64,000 nucleotides of DNA from positions 13,712,040 to 13,776,039 of the forward strand of contig CM065170.1 of assembly GCA_033026295.1 (NCBI GenBank), given 5' to 3'. Positions 36,201-50,500 of the stretch are shown one piece after another. Position numbers and translations under genes: made by a program. Under the pieces are notes generated by a model that worked only from the letters and a program-made list of their open reading frames with translations, was not told the DNA's origin and did not search any database. Positions within the stretch are counted from its first letter, which is position 1, and each line of letters begins with the position of its first letter. This DNA comes from Channa striata. Taxonomy: Eukaryota > Chordata > Actinopteri > Anabantiformes > Channidae.

Positions 36201-39200
36201 CTCAGTATGAATTGTGTGTTTATCCAAGCAGCATCTCAGACCGTGAGGACGCAGGCTTTTCATTAGTGCTAAAGTTGCTGACACAGATCAAAAGAGCGTA
36301 AATCTGCTCCCATATGTCTTTCACGTCAGCGAGGAAATAAGCGAACCCCAAACTTACTAAACTCCCTCTGCTCTCTGGTGTTGGACTCTCCGTCAGTCAC
36401 TTAACATTGTGAGAAAGGTTGCAGACAAGGTTGTTCATCATGTGAATGAGACCCACCCAGGTTCTTCTCCACCCACCAGATGAGCTGTTTGCTCTCTTGT
36501 TCCCTGATGGAGTGCGGAGCGTGGAGGGCAGTCATCAGATCTGTTTTGCATCACCCCACAGGACACAATGGGCGTGATGACACAGGTGACCTTTGGATCA
36601 TCTATCAACGCTGGCGTCCTTCTTGTAGAATAAAAAATGTTGCATTAGCACAAATGACCTTTTCTCATCACCACATCCTGATTACACAATGCCACAGGTT
36701 CCACTCCCACCGCCGCCTTATTGCTCTGATTGAAGACATTATTGTTTTGAGGCTAAGTGAATTTAAAACGACTTCAAAAGCCCAGTTTTCACATCAAGTG
36801 GACTCAGATTTGATTTTGAAAAATAATAGGGATGTTTTTATTGTAACTTCACTGTTTGAGTTGTGAAAGTACTGAATTCTCTGTTCAGTAAAGTTATCTC
36901 AACATATCAACACACTGACATATTATCACTTTGTTAAGTGAACAACTTTGTTAGTTACACACCCACAGTAACATGATGCAACAGCAGGCTCCATTTCGGT
37001 GTGTTTGTGTCCTCACGAGTCCAATAATCGCTCCCATTTTGGCGTTTGTTTATTGGTCTTCACCTATTTCTGAGGGAAATGTCTTTAGCAATGAAACAAC
37101 TACCGGTGCTAACTATGTCTGTCTGTCTGTCTGTCTGCTGATTGATGCTGAAAACCAGGCTGGTGAGAGTAATTTGCAAATCAAAACCGTAAAACTGGAG
37201 ACTGGAAAAACCAAAGCAGCCGAAAGATGTAAGAACGCTCCTCAGAGGCGGGTGGTAAGTGTTTGCAGGTTCATCACTACTAGCTACTCCTTCCACGTAC
37301 TGTAACTCGTAGTCGATTAAGATGGTGCGATTGTAAAAATATTGACTGAGGCGGCTTTAAAAAGATAAGACAATTTTGCCATCAACAATTTGTAATAAGA
37401 TTGAAATATATTTAAGAGAAATATACCCACTGGGAAAAAAATCCATCACATCTGCTTTTGCACTTTCCAAACTAATTCCACTCCTGTCAAACAAGCTTTC
37501 CACTCTGAAAAGTGTAAGCGCTAAAATTGTATGAATATCTGAAACTCCAACTCATAATTTCCTCTTTTTATCTGCATGCATCACTTGTGTTTTTTAATGT
37601 GGCACACGTGTCCTTTGAGGGACGGGGCACGTGGACGGCCTCTCAGCATGACGACGACATGTTAGACCAAGCAATTATCCCCTTTAGTTTTTACAGCTGC
37701 CAAAACACAGTGCAACAGACAAAATGTGAAAATCCTTCATCTGAGCCCTTGTCTCTGTGTGTGCTGACTGGAAATCATTTGAAAAATGTACCATTGGTAA
37801 GACTTTGACAAGTTCTGCTGATCCCTAGTTTTTCTTAACAGGTTGTGCTTCTTCAATTCCTTGACAAAATCCACCCCACAGTATCGTAAACTAGTTTTTA
37901 TCCCTGACAAAAGGCTGACAACTCAGGGATTTTTCTATTTGTTTTATAGTGTTTGTTTCTGTCACAGTTGCTGTGAAACTGCGCTGGAATCTTAACTCTG
38001 TGCCATGTGTGTTATGTGAAATGATATTAGGCCATCAAGCTGGTCAAACGGATTAGTAATCTGCCTTTCCAACGCAGGGATTGTGTCACACGGTGACATG
38101 CCAGTCATTTTGTTTTGGCCAGAAAGGCCCAACTTAGTTTGCTGCAGCTGCCGCAGTTTCATGCTGTCATGTCTTGTGGGGAACAAAGCAGCCATCCTGT
38201 GCCAGCTTTTCTCTCCGAGGACTAAACCTTCTGCAGGGTGAAGAAAAACAAGGAACAGAATATCCCACGAGTCAATGCAGATGTCAGACGTGTGCCTGCT
38301 ACTTCACAGTTCTTTGGTAGTTTGCAGTACTTGACAGTAGATAAGTTGGCAGCGAGTATCAGGGATCTTATTTTAGCTACGCTGGCAGAGCAGCTCTGTG
38401 AACGCGTCTGTACGTGCACCGGTCAGTCACTGCAACTGTTGGGAAGGTTTAAAGGGACGTTGTGAACACTCGTAATGATCTGAGTTTTTTACCTTAAAGG
38501 TCTCAACAACTGCTAGATCGAATAAATTCTAATAATCTGATCCTCTGATTTTGTTACATACAAGCGGGTTAGACCATCTTGATTTATGATTAAATACCTG
38601 CAAAGGTTATAGCATGTCAACTGTACTTTCTGCTTAATGCTGACATTTTACTTGCAAAATGTCCAGTAGTGGTTTATTTTCATACATGAATACAACAATT
38701 AGTGAATCGTTTCTTGGCCTTAATAAGAGATAAACATTTAACGAATAGTGAAATCATAAACGTATGTTTTGTGTAACAAGGTGTAAAAATTGTGCCTCAA
38801 GTCTAATTAGGGAAGGTGACACACGGTGCAAAATGTGTCATAGTCCTGTCGGCGAACAAACTGCTGCAGCTGGAAGATGAGGCGACTGTATGACTGACCA
38901 GGACCTTCCACCCTGTTTCATATGATCATCTGACTCACTCAAAATTCAGTTCCCAGCATGGCTCAGGTCGTCTGATCTTCTCCCTGTCTTACTCTCATTC
39001 CTTTCTAACACCCTTTTTAACTTTAGGTTTGCTGCAAACTTTGCTGTTATTCATATTCCTAATATTGACAGTCTGTGGAATGCAGTCAAGTGTGAAATTT
39101 TAATTATGTACTGAGATCCATCCCCTTGTCCCTGGGGTAAGAGGTGGAGATGTAGATCTGGTTCAGTGAGGTTTTCACTGCCTCTGTGCTTATTGATCAG

Positions 39201-40430
39201 ACTGTAAATAGTGGGGCATGTGGACAGACATGGCAACCCCTGGCTCTGCTGCTTTCAGCACACACTGCCTCATTTGTTGAAGGACAGTCTCCCTCTTTGC
39301 TTCTTACACTGGCAGTTTTAAGATAAGGTTAGATTATTGAAAATTATTGTTCACTAGTAGAGAAACCAGGGACCATTTAAAACCAAGAATGGAGGGAAAT
39401 TAAAGTAAGTGGGTGGAAGACAGTTATCATAGCCTGCTCACTCACTTACTGTAAGAACAAACTATTCCTCCTCTGAAGGAATTAATCCCTGTATTGTGCT
39501 AAAAATTGCTCCTGAATGAGCTGCACTAAGACCAAATTCAGGACAAGTAGTCTGGCGTGAGAGATTTCAGTCGACATTAGCACACGCTCTGGAATTTAGA
39601 AAGACACCAAAAAGCACTTGAAATTCCATTTTGCTTTCAGGAACTTGGGGTGGATTTGTAATTCAGTGCTGCAGAGGGACTGGGTAATCAGAACAGAGCA
39701 ATGCAACAGCCTGAGTCTAACAAAGGGTAACGATGAGACTCTGGCTGCAGCGCTCTCCCTCCTAGCTCTGCTGTAAACATGGAGAGCTATTTTTGGAGCT
39801 CCTTGGGTGCAGGTGTCCAATTATATTTCACACTCTTGTGAAGGTGCACTGAGAGGCTGCTGGGTTTGGAGTGGCCCCAGTTCACTTTACTGCCCCTGAG
39901 TGGAGCCGGTGGCCCCAGGAAAAATGAGGAAAGAAAACATAAGAAATGCACGAAAAAGGAAAGAAACCTTTGTCAAATGCTTCATATTTTGTAAATTCAG
40001 TTTTACATTCTCCCTAAGTAAAAGTCAAAGATATTTCACTTTATTTTTTCCAGATTTTTCAGCTACAATAACAAATTCAACATGTTTGACATTAGGGAGC
40101 AAGTCCCCGTCTGTCAGCCAGAGACCTTTGACCTCTGAGGTCACACCTGAGTTTCCTTACAGATCAAAGGGTCATTGCCTAGACGCTTTGCCGTCTCATA
40201 GACAACAGCGGAAGAGTTTCTGAGTGCTGCAGAGCCGAGATACCGCAGGTTGGGAATACTGGCTGAAGGCCAGGTCACCTGTGCAGCGTGAGGTGAGAAT
40301 TTAGGCAATTGATGAGAGACTCCAAGGTTTGTTCCTTAGCTATTTGTTTACAGCTTGTACACATTTTCCAGTCCAGATGGTTTGAGATCCTCTGGGCTTT
40401 ATTTCAGGGGTGCTTGTTTAGTTTTATTAC

Positions 40431-40452
40431 TCTCTCTCTCTCTCTCTCTCTC
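40431..40452. repeat. (TC)11 microsatellite
   Basis: A pure TC dinucleotide run is read directly in the sequence. No gene lies nearby. Confidence 0.95.
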
Positions 40453-43400
40453 CCGTTGTAAAAGGAAGATGTTAGTGGGTGGAGAGAGGATTTAAGATGT
40501 TTTGTTCCTGAAGGTGCTTAAATGTGTTCCACATTCTGCGGTAAGAGTATTCTTAAAATCAATAGGCATATCTGCAAAAGTATGGCTTCACTTGTTCCTG
40601 AGATATTTTTAGTTTATTTGTCAACCCAGAGAGGAAAATGGAGACTTAAGTTTTGTTTTGTTTGGATTCCAGGATGTCCTGAGGTGCCCAATATAATCTG
40701 AAGGGACCAGTCCTTAAGATAAGTTGGCACAGACAGAGCAATGCTGGAGTATATCACTAAAATAAATGCATCTCCAACACCTGCACAGTGACAGGACCAA
40801 TCTCAACAAGGCTCCAAGGCAAAGGTGACAGGACTGGCAATCAAAAACACCCCGTCACCTGCAATGAACTCCAACAAGACTGTCCTTTTCTGGATGCCTA
40901 GAGTGTCGCTTTTATGCAATACCAAGAATAATAAGCTGTGCGAAAAATGTATTATTTTAGGAGAAGCAGCTCCTAGAATTTAAATGGAGAATTAAAAAGC
41001 ACCGCAGAGTTGCTTGTGCAACTAGTAGAAGTTCAAATTTGCCAAAGAGCTAAATATTAAATGCAGAGTTGTCATTTTAAAACGAGTAAACTTGAAACAT
41101 TAAACTGCCTCTGCCTCACAACACACCCTCAGAATCTGTAATCCCAGATGTATTATTCCTGCCTACAAGGGACATTTCCTGGAACAGGACTTGTTATCTT
41201 GTACAATACAGGGGCAGCCTTGACCAGGAGGACAGGACCAAACTCATACATTCAAGCAAAGGAACAAATCTCAATAATCATCACTGCCCCAACTTCTACA
41301 GGCTGGATTCAAATGAATTTTTAGCTATTGTAACTTTTTCCTGGTAGAGACACAGGACACACAGTTTACCCACAACACTCAACACAAAGCAACAGTCAAC
41401 GCACTTTCCTTATGCAAGTATCATATCCAAAATACTGTAACCTGTTGTTACTGTTAATATATATGTTAATATTTTCAGCTGAACAGTGCTGTTTATTCCC
41501 CCCTAAATTTTGATTTATTACTTTCTTTGCACATGTGGTGAAACATTAAGACATAAATTTTATCTAGGACTGTATGCACAATAATGATGTACTTCTAATG
41601 TATGTAAACATGTATTTAGGGAAATAATTTGCCTTTTCTCCAGTCAGTAACTAAGTTGCATTTTATTGTTAGTAATTAAGTAAATTCAGTGTGTGAATGA
41701 GTCCCTGCAGAAAATAAATCTCCCAGTGCAATGTTCCAACCCAAGTTAAGTTGAAGTAAACTTATTTCTAAATTAATTTCTCTAATGTTTTTAAAAAATC
41801 TGTCCATTTAAACAAAAACATGCTTAAATATATAATCATCAGAGGCCAATTGATACTTATTTGTTGGTAAAATGTGGGAATATAAATTCATGGCTCGTGT
41901 TAGCAATAAAGTATTTTTACACAATCGTAACTGTATTTTTACGTTGGCACATGACCTGCCTACACCAGTTTATATATTATTGTGTACGGTCTCACAGTGT
42001 CACAGCATTGGATGTTTGTCTCTATAGCAGCAGCAGTTCTGGATTCGGCTTAGACCGTTAATCTGTCAGTGTTTCTACATAAAAATCTGCCAAGCGGAGC
42101 TTTAAAGGGAGGTTTTATTGGAGATTTTCAGTTAATGTACAGTTAGTCAGTAAAACCAGACAGCTGTAAAAAGAGGACTTTTGTGTGATAGCCCTGCTTT
42201 CATTGACCACCCAGCAGCTGATAGAAATGGGAGCTAAAATAGACTTTTAAAGTAATTCTTTCACCCACTGACAGTGTATCTTGGTTCTCATTTCCTCTCT
42301 TTCAATCAGTATCTGAGCGCTGTGCCTCCAAGATGTTGGCACAATTTGTTCGGCTCTCCTCTAAACTTATTTGCCTTGGGGCCAACTTTTCCTGTCCTTT
42401 CACTCTATTTTCCTCTTTCATTAACCTAATCACTCACAGTCTGATTTCATACCGCCTTTCCCCTTCGCTAGTCCTCTGGCCCGTCCCAGAGGGGGAGCAT
42501 TGTGAAGGTGAGTCAGCCGATTAGCGTCCAGCTGATGTACTGTCCCCTTCTAGATACGACCTCCATTGTATCCCAGCGGACGAGCCCACCACACAACAGG
42601 GCGGTCGGTCAAAGTGAGGCTGGATGACGCTTTGAAGGCGGATGGATGGATGCAGTACAGTGAGTAAACACCAAAGCAAGTAAGTAAGAAACCAATAATT
42701 AATAAACTGTCAATTAAAAAGTGAACGGTTATGATGAACGTGAGTCTACATACTGACCACTTTTCCAACAAATTTCATTTCTGTCCGACTCAGCTGCTGT
42801 TCTGAGTGAAACTACACAAACTACTGCAACATATTTAATTACTTTCACAGTCGTTGCGGTTTTGGGCCCATTCACTGCACTGTACACGCTCTACTTAGCA
42901 TCTTGATAGCAAGTTTTTTTAAAGCAATTCTAATTTTGGGTTTTCACAAAATCAGAATATATATTTACAAAAAGAAAGATTTTGATGAACAGTTACTAAT
43001 TTGTTAATTAGTCCTTCCTTCTCTCTCAAACTGAGCTTAGTTGACATCTCTCACACAGCTTTGTTGAACCTGTTATTGTGGGATGTAAGAGACCATAAAC
43101 ATTCACGTGGACTTAATAATAATGATACAATGCAATAAAAGAAGTAACTACAAAAACCATGACGTAAACTAAGATTAACTTACGACACAGCGATGGTAGA
43201 ACCTTCCAGCAAACCCCTTACAATCACGGATAGAAAGGCCTGTGCGGGACGCGCAGCTGAATAACCTGAGCAGGTGTAATCAACTGGGGTAATTGGAAAC
43301 ACCTGTGCTGGCATCTCTGATGCAAAACAGCGAATCGTCGAGAGACGTTTTTCATGGCAGGAATGTCGGTGTGTCATAGGAAGAAAATCACAGGTTTAAC

Positions 43401-45413
43401 TCATTAACACCTACGTTCATTGAGATGAGCTTGTTCCCGGGTCCTGATACTGCACTGGGCATGCTGGCTCGCGGCGATGCCGTACTGGGACCGTCAGTGG
43501 AACCCAGCCAAATGTTATTTGTTTCACCTGTGTTTCAAATTGTCTGCTGGGAAAACAGCATTATAATAATGTTTGTCTGAATAACTCCAGCACTGTAAGT
43601 GAAACCGAATGATTAGAATACGTTGAAAGTGATACATGTGTTGTTGATTTGTAAAAAAATGATTTGTACACCACGATTTCCAGCTTATAGTCACAGAGTA
43701 GCTGTAACACTGACTGTTAATAGAGGAATAAAGCACATCTATGACTTGATAGTGCTTACTGTGAGCTCCCTGCGGCATCCCTGGTGCCAACCTTTGCTGT
43801 TTTTAGCTTTAGTTGGCAGCACCACCCTGACTTATTTATCTACATCTTTATCTACACAGGCTCATGGGACAAACATGTCCGCCGTAGAAAGTTAATATTC
43901 TTTTATCTCCTTCCTGCTCCCTACTTGTTGAGGTCAACTCATCCCTGAGGCACAAAGAATAGATACCCAGCAAAACAAAGCTGTACCCTGCGACTACCCA
44001 CAAAGGAGAGCAGAGCTGTGAGCTCACTGAGCAGCTGAGCAGGCTCAACTACAATCCATCACAGGGAAAATCACGCCAGCTCTGACTTATTGTATTCAAC
44101 TGCGTGTAAATGCGAGCAACTCATCTTATTTGTACAATAATTGTATAAAATTACATCTACTGACTTCCATTACATTTCTTAATGGGCTTTTTTTGGATAT
44201 GTGATTGGAACAAGTTTAAAGTTTCAGATGCTTTTCAGCTGTATTATTTTAAATTATTCATAACAGAGTTCATCAGGGAATTGCTTTCTCTCCATTACAT
44301 TATTGGTTTATGCAAAACAGGGAACAATTGGCTGCTGGCATGCGAGTGTATGTGTGTGAGGGTAAGTGTGCATGCCTGCTGTTAAGTGGCAAAGACTTTT
44401 CATGTCTGTAGCTTTGAGTGTATTTGGTGGAGTGAGTGTGTTATTTGAGACAAAGAGAAGCCCCGACCTGTAATAAAAAAGAAAAGCCTCATGAGCTATA
44501 GAAAACCTCACAAGTGCATATTTTTTTCCTGCAACGTCTCAATGTTGTCTGCTTAAGATCGTCATACTGTTTGAATGCAAGACAATTCAGAGATCAGCTG
44601 TTGTTTGTTATTAACATTTATCGGGTCACATTTTAAATTGTATTTTTCATTGTAAATTGTGCAGTAAAGCAATATGCATGATAAAGATACAGTCACTCTT
44701 CTTCCACGTAGCGTGGTGTTTTCCTTCTGAATGAAATGTGTGAATTTCTTAAACAGCTTAATGTGTTATTTTAATGGGATACGAGTTGAATAAAAAAAAT
44801 ATATATATTTATTTATGAGTTTTTAAAAAATGGGGAAACCTGTTGCACCCGTTTCCTGTGATGACTGATTGTTTGAGACAAAAGACATTTGCCATTAATT
44901 TGTGATTGGATGTTGTTCAGTGACTGACAACTGTTGAGCAATCAGCACATCTCACTCATGTCGCTCTGCGGTGAGAAGAAAGCAAAGCAAACTGACTGCT
45001 ATCATTATTACAGTAGATTACGTCATGCGGTACTGTGTTAGAATTATTATTAATATGGATGCATGGACATCACCTCAGCCAGAAAGTGCAGCCTAGAAAT
45101 GCTTTTGAACTGAGGAGCCGAGAGTAATGTAATACACTAGAGCCTGTTAATACATCATAATGCCGTGAGCCAAATCCTGCAATTGTTTCAAACAAACATA
45201 ATTGGATGAAGTACGCGCTGCACTTAAAGCCTTTAACCCTGGGCTTTTTTTGCTGCTCCTTCATGACTTCTATGTACTGTATGAAGCTTTGGTTAAGTCT
45301 CAGACTTAACAAACATTACATGTATATGTGTTGTTAATTTGATTATAAGCGGGCTGCTCAGAAATGCAATCAACAAATGAGTGACACTTTACATTTACAG
45401 CTTTAATTAACTC

Positions 45414-45444
45414 TGCAGTTATTTACATTTTGCAAATAACTGCA
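45414..45444. repeat. Perfect 11-bp inverted repeat with 9-base loop
   Basis: TGCAGTTATTT is followed by a 9-base spacer (acattttgc) and then AAATAACTGCA, the exact reverse complement. It could form a small hairpin. No function is inferred. Confidence 0.8.
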
Positions 45445-46497
45445 TCGTAGAGGTTTCTTCCTGTATAAGTCCATGTGTTTTCATGGATTGGATTGGATCA
45501 ACCCTCGTTTTTCTTACATCTCTAGGGGATAAACATTCTGAAATGGTTTCTGGGATTTCTAAGCAAATTGATGGATTTGTATCAGCAGTAGATGTTAAAG
45601 ATATTGTCTGGTTATTGTTTGGTTAATGAATGTCTGTTCAGAGCTGATTAACCTGTGTCTATAAGCGCTGCAATTTATCTGCTTTAAAGGGTAAAAAATG
45701 TCTATATGAGTGTAGCTTTCCTCTACCTCCACATCAATCTTTTCATAAATCAAGAAATATGATGCACATGTGTCCTAACTGTGTCCCATGTGTCCTATTA
45801 ATGTTATTGAAACCTCAAGGGCTCTAATAAAATTATAATCTAGAATTAGAGTTGACACAATCACACAGCGGTTGCTACAATACGTGAGATCTGCTATCAT
45901 TAACTATCACATAATCATATCTCTGTTGTACCTGCCAAAGTGTTTTGTGTTAGTGACGTCTCTTTGTGTCCAACTTGGTGTTTGAATGTGAGGGCTTTTA
46001 AATTAAAACAGATGTTCATGTCTGCTCTCTCGACGCTGCCAGTTTTTCTTCCTCTAAATATTCAACACTTAGCTGTAGATTGTTGTTGTTCACACACAAC
46101 AAATAAGGTGAAATATTTTCCAATTTGCACATACGTTCAGTGTAAGTACAGACACATCTCAGCAGACGGCAGGAACGGCAGCACTAAATGTCACCGTGTA
46201 CCACATGAACACACATTTCCCCGCAGATTTACTGTTGTGAAGAGTCTATTCAGCACTGACACCAGTCAAACAAGGAGTTTCTCCTTAGTATGCTGCACTC
46301 TGAACAAAAAAAAGCCTGTAACAAATGGGACGATCAACAAAAACAACATCGGGGGGTTTGGTAAATCTGAAGTGGAGTGTAGGCGGGTGGAGCATGTCAG
46401 GATTCCTACTTCATCAGAAGATTATTACAGTTTTACTTTTTTACTTTGTTTTAATTGTGATAAAATAATTTTATATCTTTCATTGGTTTCATTTTTT

Positions 46498-47021
46498 TTC
46501 AATTCAACTTTATTCATATAGCGTCAATTTAGAACAAACGTTTAGTCATTTAGAGGAAAACCAACAAATCCCGCTTGTCGCAGCCATAGTCAACAGTGGA
46601 GAGGAAAATCTCTTTTGTTCATTAGTCTTTTTATGGAAGAAACCTCCATCAGAACCAGGCTCAGGATGGGCGGCCATCTGCATGGACTGGTTGGGCTGAG
46701 TAGAATGTGGAGAAAAGGGCAACAAAGCAACAGCAAAACATTGGTCAGGTTGGTAGAACCAGTAGCGAATCTGGACTGGAAGCTGGTTCCACAGGAGAAG
46801 AGCTTGATCGATTGAAGGTTCTGCCTCCTGCAAGTAGTCCTGCATTCGGAGACCAAAGTGATCTATTTACTAGCAGATCTTTTAGGTAGGATGGAACTTG
46901 AGTTTAGAGCTTTAAAGATCAGAAGAAGCGTTTTAAATTCTATTCTTCATTTAATAGGAAGCCAATGGAGAGAAACTATAGAGAACGTGAAATATGATCT
47001 CTCTGACCAATCCCAGTCAGT
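46498..47021 (+). repeat. Teleost interspersed repeat relic (tttattcatatagcg type)
   Basis: The segment begins ttcaattcaactttattcat followed by atagcgtcaattt. It then carries gaagaaacctccatcag, aaccaggctcaggatgggcg, gccatctgcatggactgg, and later gttccacaggagaagagctt and attctattcttcatttaata. This succession is typical of a high-copy fish repeat usually annotated as a TE fragment. The short open frames on both strands (for example 46615-46815) are by-products. The class is not certain. The copy is diverged and its 3' end is ill-defined. Confidence 0.65.
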
Positions 47022-47219
47022 AACCTCCAAAATCCAGATTTCTCAGAGTGGTTACTTGTCAGCCTGTGATGTCACAAACTGCCCCCTGCCAAGAGATTTT
47101 GTTGTTTGGTTGATCTGGTTTGATTTCTATTCATATATGTATATATATTCACTCATTTTTATCAATTATCAGTCAAACAAAGGATGGATTTGAGGGACAG
47201 AATTTTTTTATAGTTTATT

Positions 47220-47400
47220 TATACAATGACAGCCTTTCACCACAATGTTGTTGGTTCTGCAATTTCTTCATCATGAAAAAATATCACAAATACTGAATAA
47301 TTGTTGTGAAACCATCACAGTTTAGGTTGAGTTTAGGCTCAGAAACAATTGGTGAGGTTTAGATGCCAAAACATAAAGTTTAGGGTTAAAAAAACGATTG
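47220..47400. repeat. Possible degraded 'gtttagg' repeat
   Basis: The stretch carries cacagtttaggttgagttta, then ggctcagaaacaattggtga and ggtttagatgccaaaac, then taaagtttagggttaaaa. Such gtttagg/gccaaaaac wording recurs in short fish repeats. No ends or target-site duplication were found. Confidence 0.35.
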
Positions 47401-47550
47401 TGCTTTGGGTACAAATATGTAAACATAATGATAAAGACACTGTTAATGCTTTCATTGTAAAAACAAGTTTCAGATTGGGTTCAAATGTCAGTTTCTTGAA
47501 CAGATTATCTCTAGATACAGCATCACTTAACTTCCTCCTTCGCTCGTGTC

Positions 47551-47568
47551 ATTATTATTATTATTATT
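47551..47568. repeat. (ATT)6 microsatellite
   Basis: Six uninterrupted ATT triplets are read directly. They encode an asparagine run in a chance minus-strand ORF. Confidence 0.9.
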
Positions 47569-50500
47569 CTGGACCCGCATGTCACAGGATAGTCTGCTCT
47601 TTTCAATCTTTTCATACAAATGACAACAATAAACTTTAGATTTTGTTTGCCTTTGAGTTCTACACCGTAAATGCTGTAACCTGAAACAGTAAATGTCCAG
47701 TTGACTCTGACTGTACATTTTCTTGTTCCCCGTTACGCCATTTATTTAACGTAGTCCGTCACATCACACCCCCGTTTTCTCCCTGACATCCTGACATTAT
47801 TCTTCACTTGATGTTGCCCAAATCTTCATTTAAGGCTTGCTGATAATAACTGCACTGACATTGGGGCACCACACCCCACTGTCATATACACCAAAAATAA
47901 TAAAAATTGTTATTGGCTATTTCTTCTTTTATTAAGTTAGAGTTTCAGCAGCCATTATTAGTTTCATTTTGTTTCTGTTTCACATTTTGTTTTAAAACCA
48001 ATAGTTCCTGCTTCAGTATATGATCTTACTCTGTCTTATCACTGTGACGATCAGGAAACTAGGAGGAAAGGCAGGAGTCAGATAAGAGAGCCTACATGTT
48101 TTTATTATCAAGGGAGAATATATCACAAGCTGTGTTGTCTCAGTTACACCAGAGATGCTCTTTGAGTTATCAGGATCTATTAGAAGCCATATGCTTTCAT
48201 TTGGGAGCTGGGAGGAGTTGACAGAACTGAGTAAAGGAGGAGGATAGGCAGAGAGGAGGAGTGAGCACGTGTTTAGTATGACGCCATTTTTTTAACTCTG
48301 ATTATTCTGTGTTTTCTGTGAACACGTAAGGTTTCCTGTACAGCACACACATTCACATGTTGCATCAGTGAGTATTGCGGGAGAAGTAAAAAGCGAAAAG
48401 GATGGATGTTACGAAACAAGACCCAGAGACCGTTTTGATATTCATGTCTCTGTGGGTCTGGTGGTGATATAACACATGTTCTAAATTTTTCATACTAGAT
48501 GAAACACAATATGTAGGCTACATACCAGTATTGAACAGTGTTACTTTGAAAACAGTAATACTCACATGGAAAAAAAAAATGGGAGCATCAGCTTTTTTCC
48601 ATGGCAAAGAGTAAAGCATTTTCCCTTGTTTTCTGAGCCTGTCCTTTCTCACACCTCAGCATTACATAAGCCATAAGCCATTTTGTCTGTGGGACTTTAT
48701 TTTTAAGAGTTTTTCTGCAGGGTTCCTTAGATTGAAAGACATTTGAAAGCATTGATTCCAGCTGTAACTGGCAGCAAATAATCCTGGCAGGTTCACAGTG
48801 TTGCATGTCTTGACTTTATGGGGAAAAAACAGCTGTACAAACAAAAAAGCTTAGTTCTGTGGTGCAAATGCAATCAATTTACAATGAGCAGTCTACATCT
48901 TTCTCTTTGGGAAGTAGTAATTATGACCAATCAATCGGACTGGACAGCTCAGCAAAATCCACATTATATTTGTTGTCAGTTTTTTATGTCTAACGCCATT
49001 CTTTTTGCAAATCTTGCGTTTTACAGTATCAGTGGGTGACAGCTCCTGCATGATTAATTTAAGTCTTAACGATTGAGGGTGAAGATTGTGGTTATGGCGA
49101 AAAAAATATGGTTTGGCAAGAAAAAACTATATTTATTGTATCATTAATTCAGTTCTGTGGTCTGAGACAAACTCTGGACTCGACGCCAATATTTAAGTGT
49201 CTGTGTACCTGCAAAAAACAACCTCACAAACCATCTGTGCATGTGCATTTTTGTGCATTCTCTTCTATTGAATTTAATAATGACAACTACCTGCACGGAT
49301 GGACAGAGCGTGGCAGTGTATAGCAGAGCACAGCAGAGCGGACAAACTGAGTGCTGGGTGGAGCAGAGTGGATTGGTTTCTAGTCTCATATTAGCACTAG
49401 TTTAAGTTCAAGGTTGTTTTGACTCTAACTTTAACCACGTATGTATTTGTTTTTTGGCAATAGTGTATTATATCACCATCTCTATCTTATGACATTTTCT
49501 CGCCAACGCCTTCAAAGTTGATTGGTCTAGGACAAACTGTTGTTTTCAGGCAGCCAGAAGGAGCATTGTGAATTTATGTGGCATACAGGACACCTATCAG
49601 TGCATCACATCGCCTCCAGCACCCTGTTATGACACAATATTGTCTTGCTTGTGAAGTTCAGAAACATTCAGAAACTCAATTTTCCCTTGCAAATATGGAG
49701 CAGGTCAGGTGAACAAGGTGTGGGCAGAGTTGTCCAAACTGTTGGGTCTGTCTAGCTGTATTTTAAGACTTGGGGCAAGAAAAGTTTTTTTTTTTTAATT
49801 TTAAATTGTTAAATACTGGATTTAAATATCACGCTGTGTCTTCATTTGCACATTTTATTGAGTGCACAGCAACGCAGAATCTTAATAATGCTCTCATGCC
49901 TGTGGCGGTGTTTTTTTGTCCCCAGCTAACTGGTTTCTCATGATTTCACTGTCCTGCTGTTCTGTTGTTGTTTTTGTGTTGCCTCTCTTCATTTAAGGGC
50001 TAATCTCTTTTCATTGTTCATTTTGCCACCATGTTTCTCTTCCACTCTTATTCAGGATCGTCATTTTTAAGAAAGACAGAGCTGCATGTATTTTTTTTTA
50101 CCGCTAGTATCATCAGAGTATCAGAGTGTTTTCCTCTGCCTGGACATCATTTTTTACCACCTCGCCTTCTCATTCAGCAGCATTAAAATGCACTCCTCCA
50201 ACATTATGACTGTAAATAAGAATTTATTCTTCACTGACGTACATGTAATAATAAAGGAGTTTTAACAATTCTCTACACTGGCAAACTTATCTTCTGATTG
50301 TCCTTGAGATTCAAAGCTGATTCAAAGACCATATCATCCTTAGAAGAAATAATAACAATGCAAACGTGTATTAGAAACAGTGACACTGAAGGGACCTTTG
50401 TGTTACTGTGTCCAAGGGTTCCATTAAGGAGGCCATATGTTTTCAAATGGCCCTTTGGTTTGTTTTTGTCTGAGTTCACAGATGAAGATACATATCTCTA

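Larger units (their letters stand above)
33216..46497. other. Gene-poor noncoding stretch
   Basis: No coding exon could be supported on either strand. It holds simple repeats ((CTGT)5 at 37117-37137, (TC)11 at 40431-40452) and a small hairpin at 45414-45444. A 193-codon + strand open frame (45940-46521) has no recognisable domain. The region near 35090-35480 is unique, of balanced composition and free of obvious repeats, so a conserved noncoding element is possible there. Confidence 0.6.

Noticed and set aside
36562..36585. 24-nt microexon-like segment (ccccacag ... gtgacc)
   Set aside because: Poor donor, no homologous residues. Considered random.
39900..40223. 107-codon + strand open frame, K/R-rich start then S/T-rich
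   Set aside because: No ATG at the frame start, no motif, no splice support. Consistent with chance.
42490..42507. 18-nt microexon-like segment (cccag ... gtgagt)
   Set aside because: It would also fit phase 1, but its pyrimidine tract is weak and its peptide has no support. It shows how easily such short patterns arise by chance.
46615..46889. Overlapping open frames on both strands
   Set aside because: They lie inside a high-copy fish repeat relic (46498-47021), so they are not host genes.
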